Shown one piece after another: positions 33,034 to 42,171 of a stretch of DNA of 64,000 nt. How positions within the stretch are numbered: position 1 is the first letter of the stretch; every line of letters starts with the position of its first letter. Position numbers and translations under genes: made by a program. The DNA comes from Marinobacter segnicrescens. Its GTDB lineage: Bacteria > Pseudomonadota > Gammaproteobacteria > Pseudomonadales > Oleiphilaceae. Where the stretch lies: assembly GCF_900111555.1 (NCBI RefSeq), contig NZ_FOHZ01000006.1:62001-126000 (forward strand), in the 5' to 3' direction. The notes under the pieces are model-generated. The model worked only from the letters and a program-made list of their open reading frames with translations. It had not been told where the DNA came from and did no database searches.

Positions 33034-33278
33034 ACTGTTGTGTTCCTGGTGCTCTCTCTTGGAAGCCTTGCGGTCTGTGCCTTGCAGGGCTTTCAGTGGT
33101 TATTTTGATGGATGGATATACTGCGCCATTTGACAGGTCAATGCAACGAGCCAAGGGGGACAGCGCCGGCGTTTTGGCTGGACCTGGGGAACTTGCCGTG
33201 ATGCAATGTGATCCTGTACCTCTATGTTCGAAACACAGACTGTGTCACTGAATAACCCCATGCCGGTAAGCAGCCCCT

Positions 33279-35078
33279 ATGCCTGAAACCCCACCCCCCC
33301 TGGCGATGTCTGCCAGGATTGACGGTGTCCTCCGGGAAATCCGGGTTCCGGACCTGCCTTATCCCGTAGGCCAGCCAGTCCAGGCAGCGGACTGGAACGG
33401 GCTGTTGCGGTCGCGGTGGGCTGACCAGGTCGACCAGCGGGTCTCGGATCTGCTCCGGCACCTGGACGGACCCTGGTCGGTGATACAGGTGAATGCGGCC
33501 TATGTGGCCGATCGCATTATGGATGTCTTCCTGCGCTCGTCAGGATTACACCCGGTGCTGGTAGCCCGGCTGGCACGGCTTCGATACCCTCTGGCATGGC
33601 AGCTGGCAGGGGATCAGAGGGAGGCCTTTCTCGACACCCTTGTAACCTGGCTGGACAGTTTTGTTGACTGGCGGGGCTGGAGCGACTCCGGTGGCCGCTC
33701 TTCCCGGGCGCTGCTGGACCGCCTGGACGTCCTGGTTGGTGACATCGATCAGTGCTTCGAAAACAGGGATATTTCCCCGTTCATGGCATATTGCGAAAAG
33801 TGGCAAACCGACGCCCAGAGACGTCGTGAGCATTCAAGCCGGCTGCACCAGCGATTACTGGAAACCGAAGCGGGGGCGGCACGCCAGCGCCGGGCTGACC
33901 AGGTTTCCCGGGCGATTACTGGCCGTGCACTCGAAGGTCGCCAGTTGCCGGCGGCTACCCAGGACTTCCTGGTAGATCACTGGGTGCCCCTGCTTCGCCA
34001 GATTGCCTGGCGTGAAGGACTGGAAGGTGAGAACTGGCGGCATGGACAGCGGTTGCTGGAGTGGATGGTCTGGGTTGGTGATCCGGCGTTGGCTGGACAG
34101 AACCTCGAGCGCCTCTACCAGGTGGGTGAGCAGTTAACTGACCGGATTACCGAAGTCTGGCAACGAATCTGTCATCAACCCCCACCCCGGGACGAGCTGG
34201 CGGCGATGGAACAGGTGCTGGTAGCGCGGCTTCGCGGTGACGAGCCCGAAGTTGTGTCCACCAGGAAGCGACTCGCCACCCTGGATTACCACAGCCACTG
34301 GCTGGACCTTCCGGATGTTCCCACCGAAGAACTCAGTCGCTACCGGGACAACTGGTTTGTGGAAGGCGAGGGAGAAGATGAGCAGCGCCGTTATTTCCTG
34401 GCCTGCTTTCCGGAGACGAGCGAAATCCTCTGGAGCAATGGTTTTGGCGTCAGGCTCGCGACGACTGACTGGCAATCGTTCCAGCAATCCCTTGCCAACG
34501 GCGCTGTACGGCCTTTACCGGAACTGACACGCTTTGGGCAGGTGCTTGATGACACGGTTAACGCCCTGAGCCGGGTGCTTGAGTCACAGAGACAACAACG
34601 ACAGGAGGCAGCCCGTCGTGCGCGGGCCAAGGCTGAACAGTTGCGCTTGCAGCAAGAGGCGCAGGAACTCGAGCAGCGCCAGGCAACAGCACGGAGACAG
34701 GCCGAAGAGGAACACCAGCAACAGCAAGCCCGGGCGCGAGCCCTTGAGGAGGAGGCAGCCCGCATTGAGGCGGTCCGTGCTGCTGCCCGGAACCAGGCCC
34801 AGACGGAGGTTGACCGCCTCGGGCCGGGTAGCTGGATTGCCTTGAGGGTGCCGGTTGAGGGGCAGCAAGGGCAGGAGCAGCGATTGAAACTGGCGGTCCG
34901 GATTAATGCCCGCCGTAAACTGGTTTTCGTAGACCGGCTTGGACTCAATCGTACCGAGTTGACGGTAGATGGCCTGGTCGATCACTTGCTGGCAGGAACG
35001 GCCCGTATACTCGGGGCCTCTGCGGAGTTCGACGAAACCCTGAGTCGGGTGGTGGGTCGCATCCGGGTGGGCCGTTAG
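33279..35078 (+). CDS. DUF1631 family protein
   Basis: 599 residues; no signal peptide. The helical middle contains the DUF1631-type block LPAATQDFLVDHWVPLLRQ followed by Gly and a Trp-rich segment (EWMVWVGDP). A long Gln/Arg/Glu-rich coiled coil spans about residues 430-510. The C-terminal 90 residues form a beta-rich module starting GPGSWIALRVP, with VRINARRKLVFVDRLG, which looks like the PilZ-like tail of the family. The function of DUF1631 is not established. The next gene, 62 bases on, encodes a separate PilZ protein, so a cyclic-di-GMP connection is a fair inference. ATG 33279 has a moderate ribosome binding site. Confidence 0.75.
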   Translation: MPETPPPLAMSARIDGVLREIRVPDLPYPVGQPVQAADWNGLLRSRWADQVDQRVSDLLRHLDGPWSVIQVNAAYVADRIMDVFLRSSGLHPVLVARLARLRYPLAWQLAGDQREAFLDTLVTWLDSFVDWRGWSDSGGRSSRALLDRLDVLVGDIDQCFENRDISPFMAYCEKWQTDAQRRREHSSRLHQRLLETEAGAARQRRADQVSRAITGRALEGRQLPAATQDFLVDHWVPLLRQIAWREGLEGENWRHGQRLLEWMVWVGDPALAGQNLERLYQVGEQLTDRITEVWQRICHQPPPRDELAAMEQVLVARLRGDEPEVVSTRKRLATLDYHSHWLDLPDVPTEELSRYRDNWFVEGEGEDEQRRYFLACFPETSEILWSNGFGVRLATTDWQSFQQSLANGAVRPLPELTRFGQVLDDTVNALSRVLESQRQQRQEAARRARAKAEQLRLQQEAQELEQRQATARRQAEEEHQQQQARARALEEEAARIEAVRAAARNQAQTEVDRLGPGSWIALRVPVEGQQGQEQRLKLAVRINARRKLVFVDRLGLNRTELTVDGLVDHLLAGTARILGASAEFDETLSRVVGRIRVGR

Positions 35079-35140
35079 CAAGGGACGAACGCAGACGGCT
35101 GGAAAGCATCTGCCAGAAACTACGGGGAAACACCGACACC

Positions 35141-35548
35141 ATGACAACACAGGATCCATACTCGTTCGGTAATCCGGAGTCGGAACCCGAGCAGGACAAG
35201 CGAGCGGAATATCGCCTGACCGGGCGGGCCGGCGTTACGCTGGAACTGGTGGCGGCAGAGCCGGGTAGCGGCACTGAGGCCAATATCATCCAGGCGACAA
35301 GCTCAGATGTGTCCGCCGGTGGCATGCGCCTGGTGACCGAAGAACCGTTGCCTCCGGGCGCCTTGTTGCCGGCACGGGTGCTACTGCCCGGAGAAGAGCA
35401 AGGGTTTGAACTGACAGTGGAAGTGGTCTGGTGCCGCCCAATGGCAACGGATGGCCAATGGCAGTCAGGGCTTTGCGTACTGGAGTCGGGGGAAGCAAAC
35501 TACCTGGCCTGGATAGAGGCGATGGCCCGGGTAATGGAGGCGGGCTAG
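35141..35548 (+). CDS. PilZ domain protein
   Basis: 135 residues. A single PilZ domain with the two c-di-GMP motifs: an Arg-rich start around RAEYRLTGR (RxxxR) and DVSAGGMR (D/NxSxxG). A beta strand with GFELTVEVVWC and a C-terminal helix follow. It is expected to bind cyclic di-GMP and pass the signal to a partner. Because the DUF1631 gene is directly upstream, that protein is the natural partner candidate. Its stop codon lies in a 23-base palindrome (35546-35568). Confidence 0.86.
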   Translation: MTTQDPYSFGNPESEPEQDKRAEYRLTGRAGVTLELVAAEPGSGTEANIIQATSSDVSAGGMRLVTEEPLPPGALLPARVLLPGEEQGFELTVEVVWCRPMATDGQWQSGLCVLESGEANYLAWIEAMARVMEAG

Positions 35549-35568
35549 CCCGGGCCAGGCCCGGGCTA
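35546..35568. repeat. palindrome covering the PilZ stop codon
   Basis: TAGCCCGGGCC (35546-35556), one base, GGCCCGGGCTA (35558-35568). It can form a very stable hairpin between the convergent PilZ and fabI genes. No uridine run follows on either strand, so termination is not proved. Confidence 0.55.
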
Positions 35569-35614
35569 ACTAACCCCTGGCGCCCCCCTTAGAACAGGTG
35601 CACCTGGCGTGGTA

Positions 35615-36406
35615 TCAATCTTCCAGGGTACCCATGCCGGTGATGTTGAAGCCGCAGTCCACGTACATGACTTCACCAGTCACGCCGCTGGCCAGGTCAG
35701 AGCCAAGGAATGCGGCCGCATTACCAACTTCCTTCTGGGTGACGTTACGCTTCAGTGGTGCCCGGCCGGCGTTCTCATTCAGCATCCGGCGGAAGGCCTT
35801 GATACCAGAGGCGGCGAGGGTCTTTATGGGGCCCGCAGAAATCGCGTTGACCCGAACACCGTCACCACCCAGGGCGACGGCCATGTAACGTACACTGGCT
35901 TCCAGCGAGGCCTTTGCCAGCCCCATGACATTATAGTTCGGAAGAACTTTTTCGGAGCCCAGGTATGAAAGGGTCATCAGGGAGCTGTTCTGGTTCAGCA
36001 GCCCCTGCTGGCGGGCGCCCTTGGCCAGCGCAACAAAGCTGTAGGAACTGATGTCGTGGGCAATGCGGAAGCCTTCCCGGGTTGTGACATCCACGTAGTT
36101 GCCGTCCAGTTCATGAGCGGGCGCGAAGCCGACTGCGTGAACGATGATGTCAACCGAATCCCAGTGCTGCTTCAGGTCAGCAAATACCTGATCAATTTCT
36201 TCGTCGGAAGCGACATCGCAGGGAAAGGTCAGGGTGCTTCCCCAGCCTTCGGCAAATCCCTGTACCCGGGACTTGAGCTTGTCGTTCTGATAGGTGAACG
36301 CCAGCTCGGCGCCTTGCTCGTGAAATGCCTCGGCAATACCGTAGGCAATGGAGTGCTTGCTCGCGACACCTACGATAAGTGCGCGTTTTCCGCTGAGGAT
36401 TCCCAT
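35615..36406 (-). CDS. fabI: enoyl-[acyl-carrier-protein] reductase (NADH) FabI
   Basis: 263 residues, short-chain dehydrogenase fold. It performs the last reduction in each round of fatty acid elongation and is the triclosan target. The FabI form is shown by the start [20 protein letters not shown] and by Tyr-x6-Lys in the segment [16 protein letters not shown] 36406 after GGGAGA gives the conserved N-terminus; the 11 upstream in-frame codons are not expected. It lies 57 bases after yejF on the same strand, a linkage known in Pseudomonas. Confidence 0.97.
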   Translation of the reverse strand: MGILSGKRALIVGVASKHSIAYGIAEAFHEQGAELAFTYQNDKLKSRVQGFAEGWGSTLTFPCDVASDEEIDQVFADLKQHWDSVDIIVHAVGFAPAHELDGNYVDVTTREGFRIAHDISSYSFVALAKGARQQGLLNQNSSLMTLSYLGSEKVLPNYNVMGLAKASLEASVRYMAVALGGDGVRVNAISAGPIKTLAASGIKAFRRMLNENAGRAPLKRNVTQKEVGNAAAFLGSDLASGVTGEVMYVDCGFNITGMGTLED

Positions 36407-36463
36407 GGTTTTTCTCCCTATGATGAATGTTGCGGGCATTATCCCTGATGGAGGTGGTGCTGC

Positions 36464-38095
36464 CTAACGGTCCATTGGTCGTAGGTCTGCCACCGGTTCG
36501 GTCACTGGTGGCCGATAGAACAGGGCGGCCGTCAGGAGTTCCCGGGTATAGTCAGTTCCGGGGTTCCGGAAGATGGTTTCTGCCGGACCACTTTCAACGA
36601 TCTGGCCACCGCGCAAAACCAGCAACTGGTGACTCAGGGCCCTTACCACCGCCAGATCATGACTGATAAAAATGTAGCTCAGGCGGTAACGGGCCTGCAA
36701 TTGCTGCAATAGTTCAATAACCTGCTTTTGTACCGTACGGTCCAGGGCCGACGTGGGCTCGTCCAGCACAATGATATCCGGTTGCAGAACCAGCGCCCGG
36801 GCGATGGCAATTCGCTGTCGCTGGCCACCAGAGAACTCGTGAGGATAGCGGTGGCGAACGGTAGGGTCCAGCCCTACATCCTGCAGGGCACGGATAACCT
36901 GCTGTTCCTGGACGTCCCGGCTATCTGTGCCGTGTACTTCCAGGCCCTCCCGAACAATGTCACCTACCGACATGCGCGGGCTCAGGCTGCCAAAGGGGTC
37001 CTGGAAAACCAGCTGCATACGCCGGCGCCAGGGCCGGAACTCCCTCTGGTTCAGATGATCAATTCGCTCACCGAGAAAATGTACGCGGCCCTGGCTCTCG
37101 GTGAGCTTGAGCAAGGCATGGCCGATAGTGGTCTTGCCACTGCCGCTTTCGCCGACAATGCCCAGGGTTTCGCCCCTGTGCAGCCGGAAGCTGACGTTCC
37201 GGACGGCATGGAACCACTCGCGGGTACGACCGAAAAGGGATTGCCGGACCGGGAAACGAACACCCAGGTCCTCCACGTGAAGGAGTTCTTCACTGTTGCT
37301 ATCCAGTGCGCCCGGATGTTCGGGCGGTTCGGAGTCCAGCAACTTTCGGGTATAGGGATGTTCAGGCTTGCTGAATACAGTCCCTGTTTCCCCGTCCTCA
37401 ACCTTGGTGCCCCTTTCCATGACCACTACACGGCGGGCGTAGTGGCGCACGATGGAGAGGTCATGGGTGATCAGCAGTATGGCCATGCCAAATCGCTGCT
37501 GCAGGGACTTGAGCAGCTCCAGGACCTGCTTCTGTACGGTCACATCCAGCGCCGTCGTGGGCTCGTCAGCGATAAGGAGGTCGGGTTCGTTTGCCAGTGC
37601 CATGGCAATCATTACCCGCTGTTTCTGGCCGCCCGAAAGCTGGTGTGGGTAGCTCTTCAGACGATCCCGTGGCTCGGGGATGCCGACCAGTTCCAGCAGC
37701 TCCACAACCCGCTCCCGGGCTTTTGGCCCACGCAGCCCCTTGTGTACGGCGAGGATCTCGCTGATCTGCTTCTCCACCGTATGGAGAGGATTGAGCGACG
37801 TCATTGGCTCCTGGAAAATCATACTGATGGACCGGCCACGTACCTGCCGCAGGCGTTTTTCGTCGGCATGCAGCAGATCCTCGCCCCGGTAGAAAATCGA
37901 GCCGCCCGGGTAGCTTACCAGTCGATGATCAAGCAGGCGTAACACGGACAGTGCGGAGACGGACTTGCCTGAGCCGCTCTCGCCAACCAGGGCAACGGTT
38001 TCTCCTTCGTAAATCTCGAATGACAGGTCCCTGACCGCGGGTTCGTCGTGGCCAAAGCTCAGGGTCAGCCTGTCGAAGCGCAGCACACTGCCCAT
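36464..38095 (-). CDS. yejF: peptide ABC importer ATP-binding protein YejF (double ATPase)
   Basis: 543 residues with two complete ABC cassettes. The first has Walker A GESGSGKS, signature LSGGQKQRV and DEPTTALD; the second has GESGSGKT, signature FSGGQRQRI and DEPTSALD. One chain thus powers the yejABEF importer, which takes up oligopeptides and, in Escherichia, microcin C. ATG 38095 starts one base after the yejE stop; an in-frame ATG at 38125 lies inside yejE. Confidence 0.95.
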   Translation of the reverse strand: MGSVLRFDRLTLSFGHDEPAVRDLSFEIYEGETVALVGESGSGKSVSALSVLRLLDHRLVSYPGGSIFYRGEDLLHADEKRLRQVRGRSISMIFQEPMTSLNPLHTVEKQISEILAVHKGLRGPKARERVVELLELVGIPEPRDRLKSYPHQLSGGQKQRVMIAMALANEPDLLIADEPTTALDVTVQKQVLELLKSLQQRFGMAILLITHDLSIVRHYARRVVVMERGTKVEDGETGTVFSKPEHPYTRKLLDSEPPEHPGALDSNSEELLHVEDLGVRFPVRQSLFGRTREWFHAVRNVSFRLHRGETLGIVGESGSGKTTIGHALLKLTESQGRVHFLGERIDHLNQREFRPWRRRMQLVFQDPFGSLSPRMSVGDIVREGLEVHGTDSRDVQEQQVIRALQDVGLDPTVRHRYPHEFSGGQRQRIAIARALVLQPDIIVLDEPTSALDRTVQKQVIELLQQLQARYRLSYIFISHDLAVVRALSHQLLVLRGGQIVESGPAETIFRNPGTDYTRELLTAALFYRPPVTEPVADLRPMDR

Positions 38096-38096
38096 A

Positions 38097-39110
38097 TCAG
38101 TTCTTCCTCGGGTCGAATGCGTCACGAACTGCCTCGCCGACGAACACCAGCAGGGTAAGCATGAGCGCCAGGCTGAAGAATGCGGAAATGCCCAGCCAGG
38201 GCGCGTGCAGGTTTTCCTTTCCCTGATAGATCAGTTCACCAAGGGAAGGTGATCCCGGAGGCAACCCAAAGCCCAGGAAATCCAGCGACGTCAGCGCGGT
38301 TATTGCGCCGGTCAGGATGAACGGCAGAAAAGTCAGGGTAGCCACCATCGCATTGGGCAGGATGTGCCGGAACATTATCTTGCGGTTGCCCATCCCCAGG
38401 GCGCGGGCGGCCTTTACGTACTCGAGGTTACGGGCGCGAAGGAACTCGGCACGAACGACGTCCACCAGTCCCATCCAGCTGAACAGCAGCATGATGCCCA
38501 GCAGCCACCAGAAATTCGGCTGCAGTATGGCTGACAGGATAATCAGCAGGTACAGCACCGGCAGCCCGGACCAGATTTCGATAAAGCGCTGGCCGAACAG
38601 GTCGATCTTGCCGCCGTAATACCCCTGGAGGGCACCCACGGCCACGCCAACGAGACAGCTAAGTGCCGTCAGGATCAGCCCGAACAGCACGGAGATACGG
38701 AAACCGTAGATTACCCGGGCAGCCACGTCCCTGGCCTGGTCATCAGTACCCAGCCAGTTCTCGGTTGAGGGTGGTGCCGGTGAGGGCTGGTCCAGCTCAT
38801 AGTGCACTGTGTCATAACTGAAGCGGATAGGCGGCCAAAGCATCCAGCCGTGACTGTTGATTTCGTCGGCGATGACGCTTTCCCGGTAGTCGGCTTCCGA
38901 GGGCAGAAAACCGCCGAAGGTTTCCTCCGGAATGGACTGTACTACCGGAAAATAGAGGTCTCCCTGGTAGGACACCAGCAGCGGCCGGTCATTGGCGATG
39001 AGTTCCGCGCACAGGGACAGGCCGAACAGCGCGAGGAATATCCAGAGCGACCAGTACCCACGGCGGTTACGGCGAAAATTGGCCAGGCGGCGTTGCTGAA
39101 TGGGAGACAA
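38097..39110 (-). CDS. yejE: peptide ABC importer permease YejE
   Basis: 337 residues. N-terminal membrane span followed by a periplasmic loop, then five or so spans in the BPD permease domain. The EAA loop with ARALGMGNRKIMFRHILPNA contacts YejF. The C-terminus has VFVGEAVRDAFDPRKN, typical of DppC/YejE permeases. It starts two bases after yejB. Confidence 0.95.
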   Translation of the reverse strand: MSPIQQRRLANFRRNRRGYWSLWIFLALFGLSLCAELIANDRPLLVSYQGDLYFPVVQSIPEETFGGFLPSEADYRESVIADEINSHGWMLWPPIRFSYDTVHYELDQPSPAPPSTENWLGTDDQARDVAARVIYGFRISVLFGLILTALSCLVGVAVGALQGYYGGKIDLFGQRFIEIWSGLPVLYLLIILSAILQPNFWWLLGIMLLFSWMGLVDVVRAEFLRARNLEYVKAARALGMGNRKIMFRHILPNAMVATLTFLPFILTGAITALTSLDFLGFGLPPGSPSLGELIYQGKENLHAPWLGISAFFSLALMLTLLVFVGEAVRDAFDPRKN

Positions 39111-39112
39111 AC

Positions 39113-40192
39113 CTAGCCCTCCCTGCTTTCAAAATCGATGCGTGGATCCACCGCCACGTAGGTGAGGTCACTCACCAGCTTCAGCAATAGTCCCATCAGC
39201 GTAAAAATGTACAGGGTGCCGAAAATGACCGGGTAGTCCCGGTTGAGTGCCGCCTCGAATCCCAATAATCCGAGGCCGTCGAGGGAGAAGATGACCTCGA
39301 TCAGTAGTGAGCCGGTGAAGAACAGGCTGACCAGGACCCCGGGCATGCTCGCAATCACAATCAGCATGGCATTTCGGAACACATGCCCGTAGAGCACCTG
39401 GCGCTGGCTGAGACCCTTGGCCCGGGCTGTCACCACGTAGTGTTTGCCGATCTCGTCCAGGAAGGAATTCTTGGTGAGCAGAGTGAGGGTGGCAAAGCCG
39501 CCGATGACGTTGGCAGTAACAGGCAATACCAGGTGCATGAAGTAGTCCTTCACCTGTTCAGGCCAGGACAGTTCGTGGAAATTGCTGGAAGTCAGCCCGC
39601 TGTTCGGGAAAATATCGAAATAACTGCCGCCAGCGAACAGGACGATCAGCAGTATCGCAAACAGGAACCCGGGTATGGCGTAACCGATGACGATCAGCGA
39701 GCTGGTCCATACGTCGAACCGGGAGCCATCCGACACTGCCTTGCGGATGCCCAGGGGAATGGATATCAGATAGATGACGAGGGTAGACCAGAGGCCTAGG
39801 GAGATGGATACCGGCATCTTGTCGATGATCAGCTCCACCACGCTGCGGTCCCGGTAGAAGGAATCACCAAAGTCGAAGCGGGCATAGTCGCCCACCAACT
39901 GGAAAAAACGTTCATGGGCCGGTTTGTCAAAGCCGTACATGGCTTCGATTTCGGCCAGGAGTTCCGGGTGTATCCCCCGGGATGCCCGAGAATCCCCCCC
40001 ACCGCTGGAGACCTCCGCTCCGCCACCGCCGCCGGCACGGCTGAGCGCGCTGCCACCATGGCCCTGCATTTCAGCCAGCATTTGCTCGACAGGTCCACCG
40101 GGTGCCGCCTGGATGATGACAAAGTTGAGCAGCATGATCCCGAACAGGGTCGGAATGATCAACGCAAGTCGCCGGAGTATATAGCCGCCCAT
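39113..40192 (-). CDS. yejB: peptide ABC importer permease YejB
   Basis: 359 residues. It has the usual DppB/YejB start ([18 protein letters not shown]), a periplasmic loop and a permease core with the EAA-like loop [20 protein letters not shown]. The loop at about residues 42-70 is a Gly/Ser-rich low-complexity stretch, not needed by the fold. It is cotranscribed with yejA, E and F on the minus strand. Confidence 0.95.
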   Translation of the reverse strand: MGGYILRRLALIIPTLFGIMLLNFVIIQAAPGGPVEQMLAEMQGHGGSALSRAGGGGGAEVSSGGGDSRASRGIHPELLAEIEAMYGFDKPAHERFFQLVGDYARFDFGDSFYRDRSVVELIIDKMPVSISLGLWSTLVIYLISIPLGIRKAVSDGSRFDVWTSSLIVIGYAIPGFLFAILLIVLFAGGSYFDIFPNSGLTSSNFHELSWPEQVKDYFMHLVLPVTANVIGGFATLTLLTKNSFLDEIGKHYVVTARAKGLSQRQVLYGHVFRNAMLIVIASMPGVLVSLFFTGSLLIEVIFSLDGLGLLGFEAALNRDYPVIFGTLYIFTLMGLLLKLVSDLTYVAVDPRIDFESREG

Positions 40193-40243
40193 GGTTGCTA
40201 TCAGCTCCGGTGGAGGGGGTGGATAGTGGTCATCAGCATGAAA

Positions 40244-42088
40244 TCAGTTGCCATACCACCAGTTGTTGATGTCGACGCCATTTTTGGGAGTGGTTTCCGG
40301 CCTTTCCAGGAAGGACCAGTAAGCGATCCGGTCCATGGACAGGTGCCACTGAGGCACCACATAGTGGCCGTGAAGCAGAACCCGGTCCAGGGCACGGGTT
40401 CGATACACCAGCTCTTTCCGGTCAGGCGCCTGGATAACCTGCTCCACCAGGGCGTCCACCACCGGATCACGGACGCCGGCGTAGTTGCGGGAGCCTTTGA
40501 TATCGGCAACGGAGGAGTGCCAGAAATCCCGTTGTTCATTACCGGGGGAGTCCGACTGGGCAATCACCTGCGTAATGATGTCGAAGTCGAAATTCTGTAC
40601 CCGCTCAACGTACTGGTTGGTGTCCACCAGCCGGACCTCCACTTTCATACCCAGCCGCTCAAGATTGTTCTTGAAGGGCAGCACAATACGTTCGAAGTTT
40701 TTCTGGTGCAGCAGAAACTCGAAGGAAAGGGGCTGGCCGGTCTCGCTGTGCACCATGATGCCATCCTGGATACGGTACCCGGCTTCCTTAAGCAGTGTCA
40801 GCGCCTTGCGGAGATTATCACGGAGCGTCTGGTCACCTTCCGTAGATGGAGGCGAGTAGGGTTTGTTGAATACTGCGTCCGGGATTTGTTCCCGGTGTCC
40901 TTCGAGTATCTCCAGTTCACGGCCTTCAGGGAGTCCGGAGGAGGCCAGCTCGCTGTTCTCGAAATAGCTTTGCGTCCGGGTGTACTGATCGTGGAAAAGG
41001 TTGCGATTGGCCCAATCAAAATCAAAGGCGTGGGCGATGGCCTCACGGACCTTCGGGTCAGCGAACTGGCCGCGGCGGGTGTTGAAAATGAAGGCCTGCA
41101 TCCCTGCGGGGCGTTGGTGTTCGATGGCCTCGGTAACAATCTGTCCGGTACTGAAACGGTCCCCGGTATAGGCCGTAGCCCAGTTCTTCGCGGAGCTTTC
41201 GACGCGGAAGTCGTAGTCACCCGCCTTGAAGGACTCCAGTGACACGGTCTCGTCCGAATAATAGTCGTAGCGCAGCCGGTCGAAGTTGTAACGTCCCTTG
41301 CGGACTGGCAGGTCCTTGGCCCAGTAGTTCTCTACACGCTCATAGGTAATATAGCGGCCCGCCTCGAATTCCTTGATGCGGTAGGGGCCGCTACCCAGGG
41401 GTGGCGTCAGGCCATTGTCGCCAAAACTGCGCTCTTCCCAGTAGTGGGCTGGCAGCACCGGCATCTGTCCCAGGATCAACGGTAGCTCCCGGTTGTTTGT
41501 TTCGCCGAAGTCAAAGCGTACCCGGCGCTCGGACTCCACCGTGACGCTTTCAACTCCGCCATAATAGCTGCGGTAGAACGGATGTCCTTCCTTCATCAGC
41601 GTATTGAAGGTAAAGGCGACATCTTCTGCCGTGATGGGGTGGCCGTCATGGAAGCGTGCGTCCGGGCGAAGGTTGTACACAACATAGCTACGATCTTCCG
41701 GAGTCTCGATGCTTTCGGCAATCAACCCATAAGCGCTGAACGGCTCATCGTCAGAGGACACCAGGAGGGTTTCGTACAGATAGCTGTTGATGCCGGCGGC
41801 AGCAACGCCGCGGACAACGAACGGGTTGAAGCTGTCATAACCGTTAGCACGAACCGCCAGTCGCAGGCGTCCGCCCTTGGGCGCGTCCGGGTTGACGTAG
41901 TCAAAGTGCTCAAAGCCCGCAGGGTAGGCCGGCTCTCCGTGCATGGCGAGTCCGTGCACCGGCTCCGGAGCCGGGTTCGATGACGCGCGTTCTGGGGACT
42001 GAGCCGCGCTGAAACCAGCGGGCAGAATCAGGGCACCAATGAGAAGGAGAGAGCGCGATAATCGGGAAGTCCTTGGACTGCTGGCCAT
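40244..42088 (-). CDS. yejA: periplasmic peptide-binding protein YejA
   Basis: 614 residues, solute-binding family 5. The signal peptide (about 1-28) ends in Gly-Phe-Ser-Ala-Ala, without a lipobox, so the protein is soluble in the periplasm. The mature part has the family signature around the LRPDARFHDGHPITAEDVAFTF region and a typical C-terminal lobe. It opens the yejABEF operon and is followed by yejB after 51 bases. Ligand: peptides, exact type unknown. Confidence 0.93.
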   Translation of the reverse strand: MASSPRTSRLSRSLLLIGALILPAGFSAAQSPERASSNPAPEPVHGLAMHGEPAYPAGFEHFDYVNPDAPKGGRLRLAVRANGYDSFNPFVVRGVAAAGINSYLYETLLVSSDDEPFSAYGLIAESIETPEDRSYVVYNLRPDARFHDGHPITAEDVAFTFNTLMKEGHPFYRSYYGGVESVTVESERRVRFDFGETNNRELPLILGQMPVLPAHYWEERSFGDNGLTPPLGSGPYRIKEFEAGRYITYERVENYWAKDLPVRKGRYNFDRLRYDYYSDETVSLESFKAGDYDFRVESSAKNWATAYTGDRFSTGQIVTEAIEHQRPAGMQAFIFNTRRGQFADPKVREAIAHAFDFDWANRNLFHDQYTRTQSYFENSELASSGLPEGRELEILEGHREQIPDAVFNKPYSPPSTEGDQTLRDNLRKALTLLKEAGYRIQDGIMVHSETGQPLSFEFLLHQKNFERIVLPFKNNLERLGMKVEVRLVDTNQYVERVQNFDFDIITQVIAQSDSPGNEQRDFWHSSVADIKGSRNYAGVRDPVVDALVEQVIQAPDRKELVYRTRALDRVLLHGHYVVPQWHLSMDRIAYWSFLERPETTPKNGVDINNWWYGN

Positions 42089-42171
42089 AGCTGTTGTTAT
42101 ACCCGTTGTCGGTGGCCGGGCTGCCAGTCAGACAGCCCGTGGAAACTTTCGAAAGCGTTTGACCGGAAAAC

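Noticed and set aside
36464..42088. yejABEF as a nickel, dipeptide or other importer
   Set aside because: The fused double ATPase in one chain, the A-B-E-F order and the fabI neighbour all favour the Yej system.
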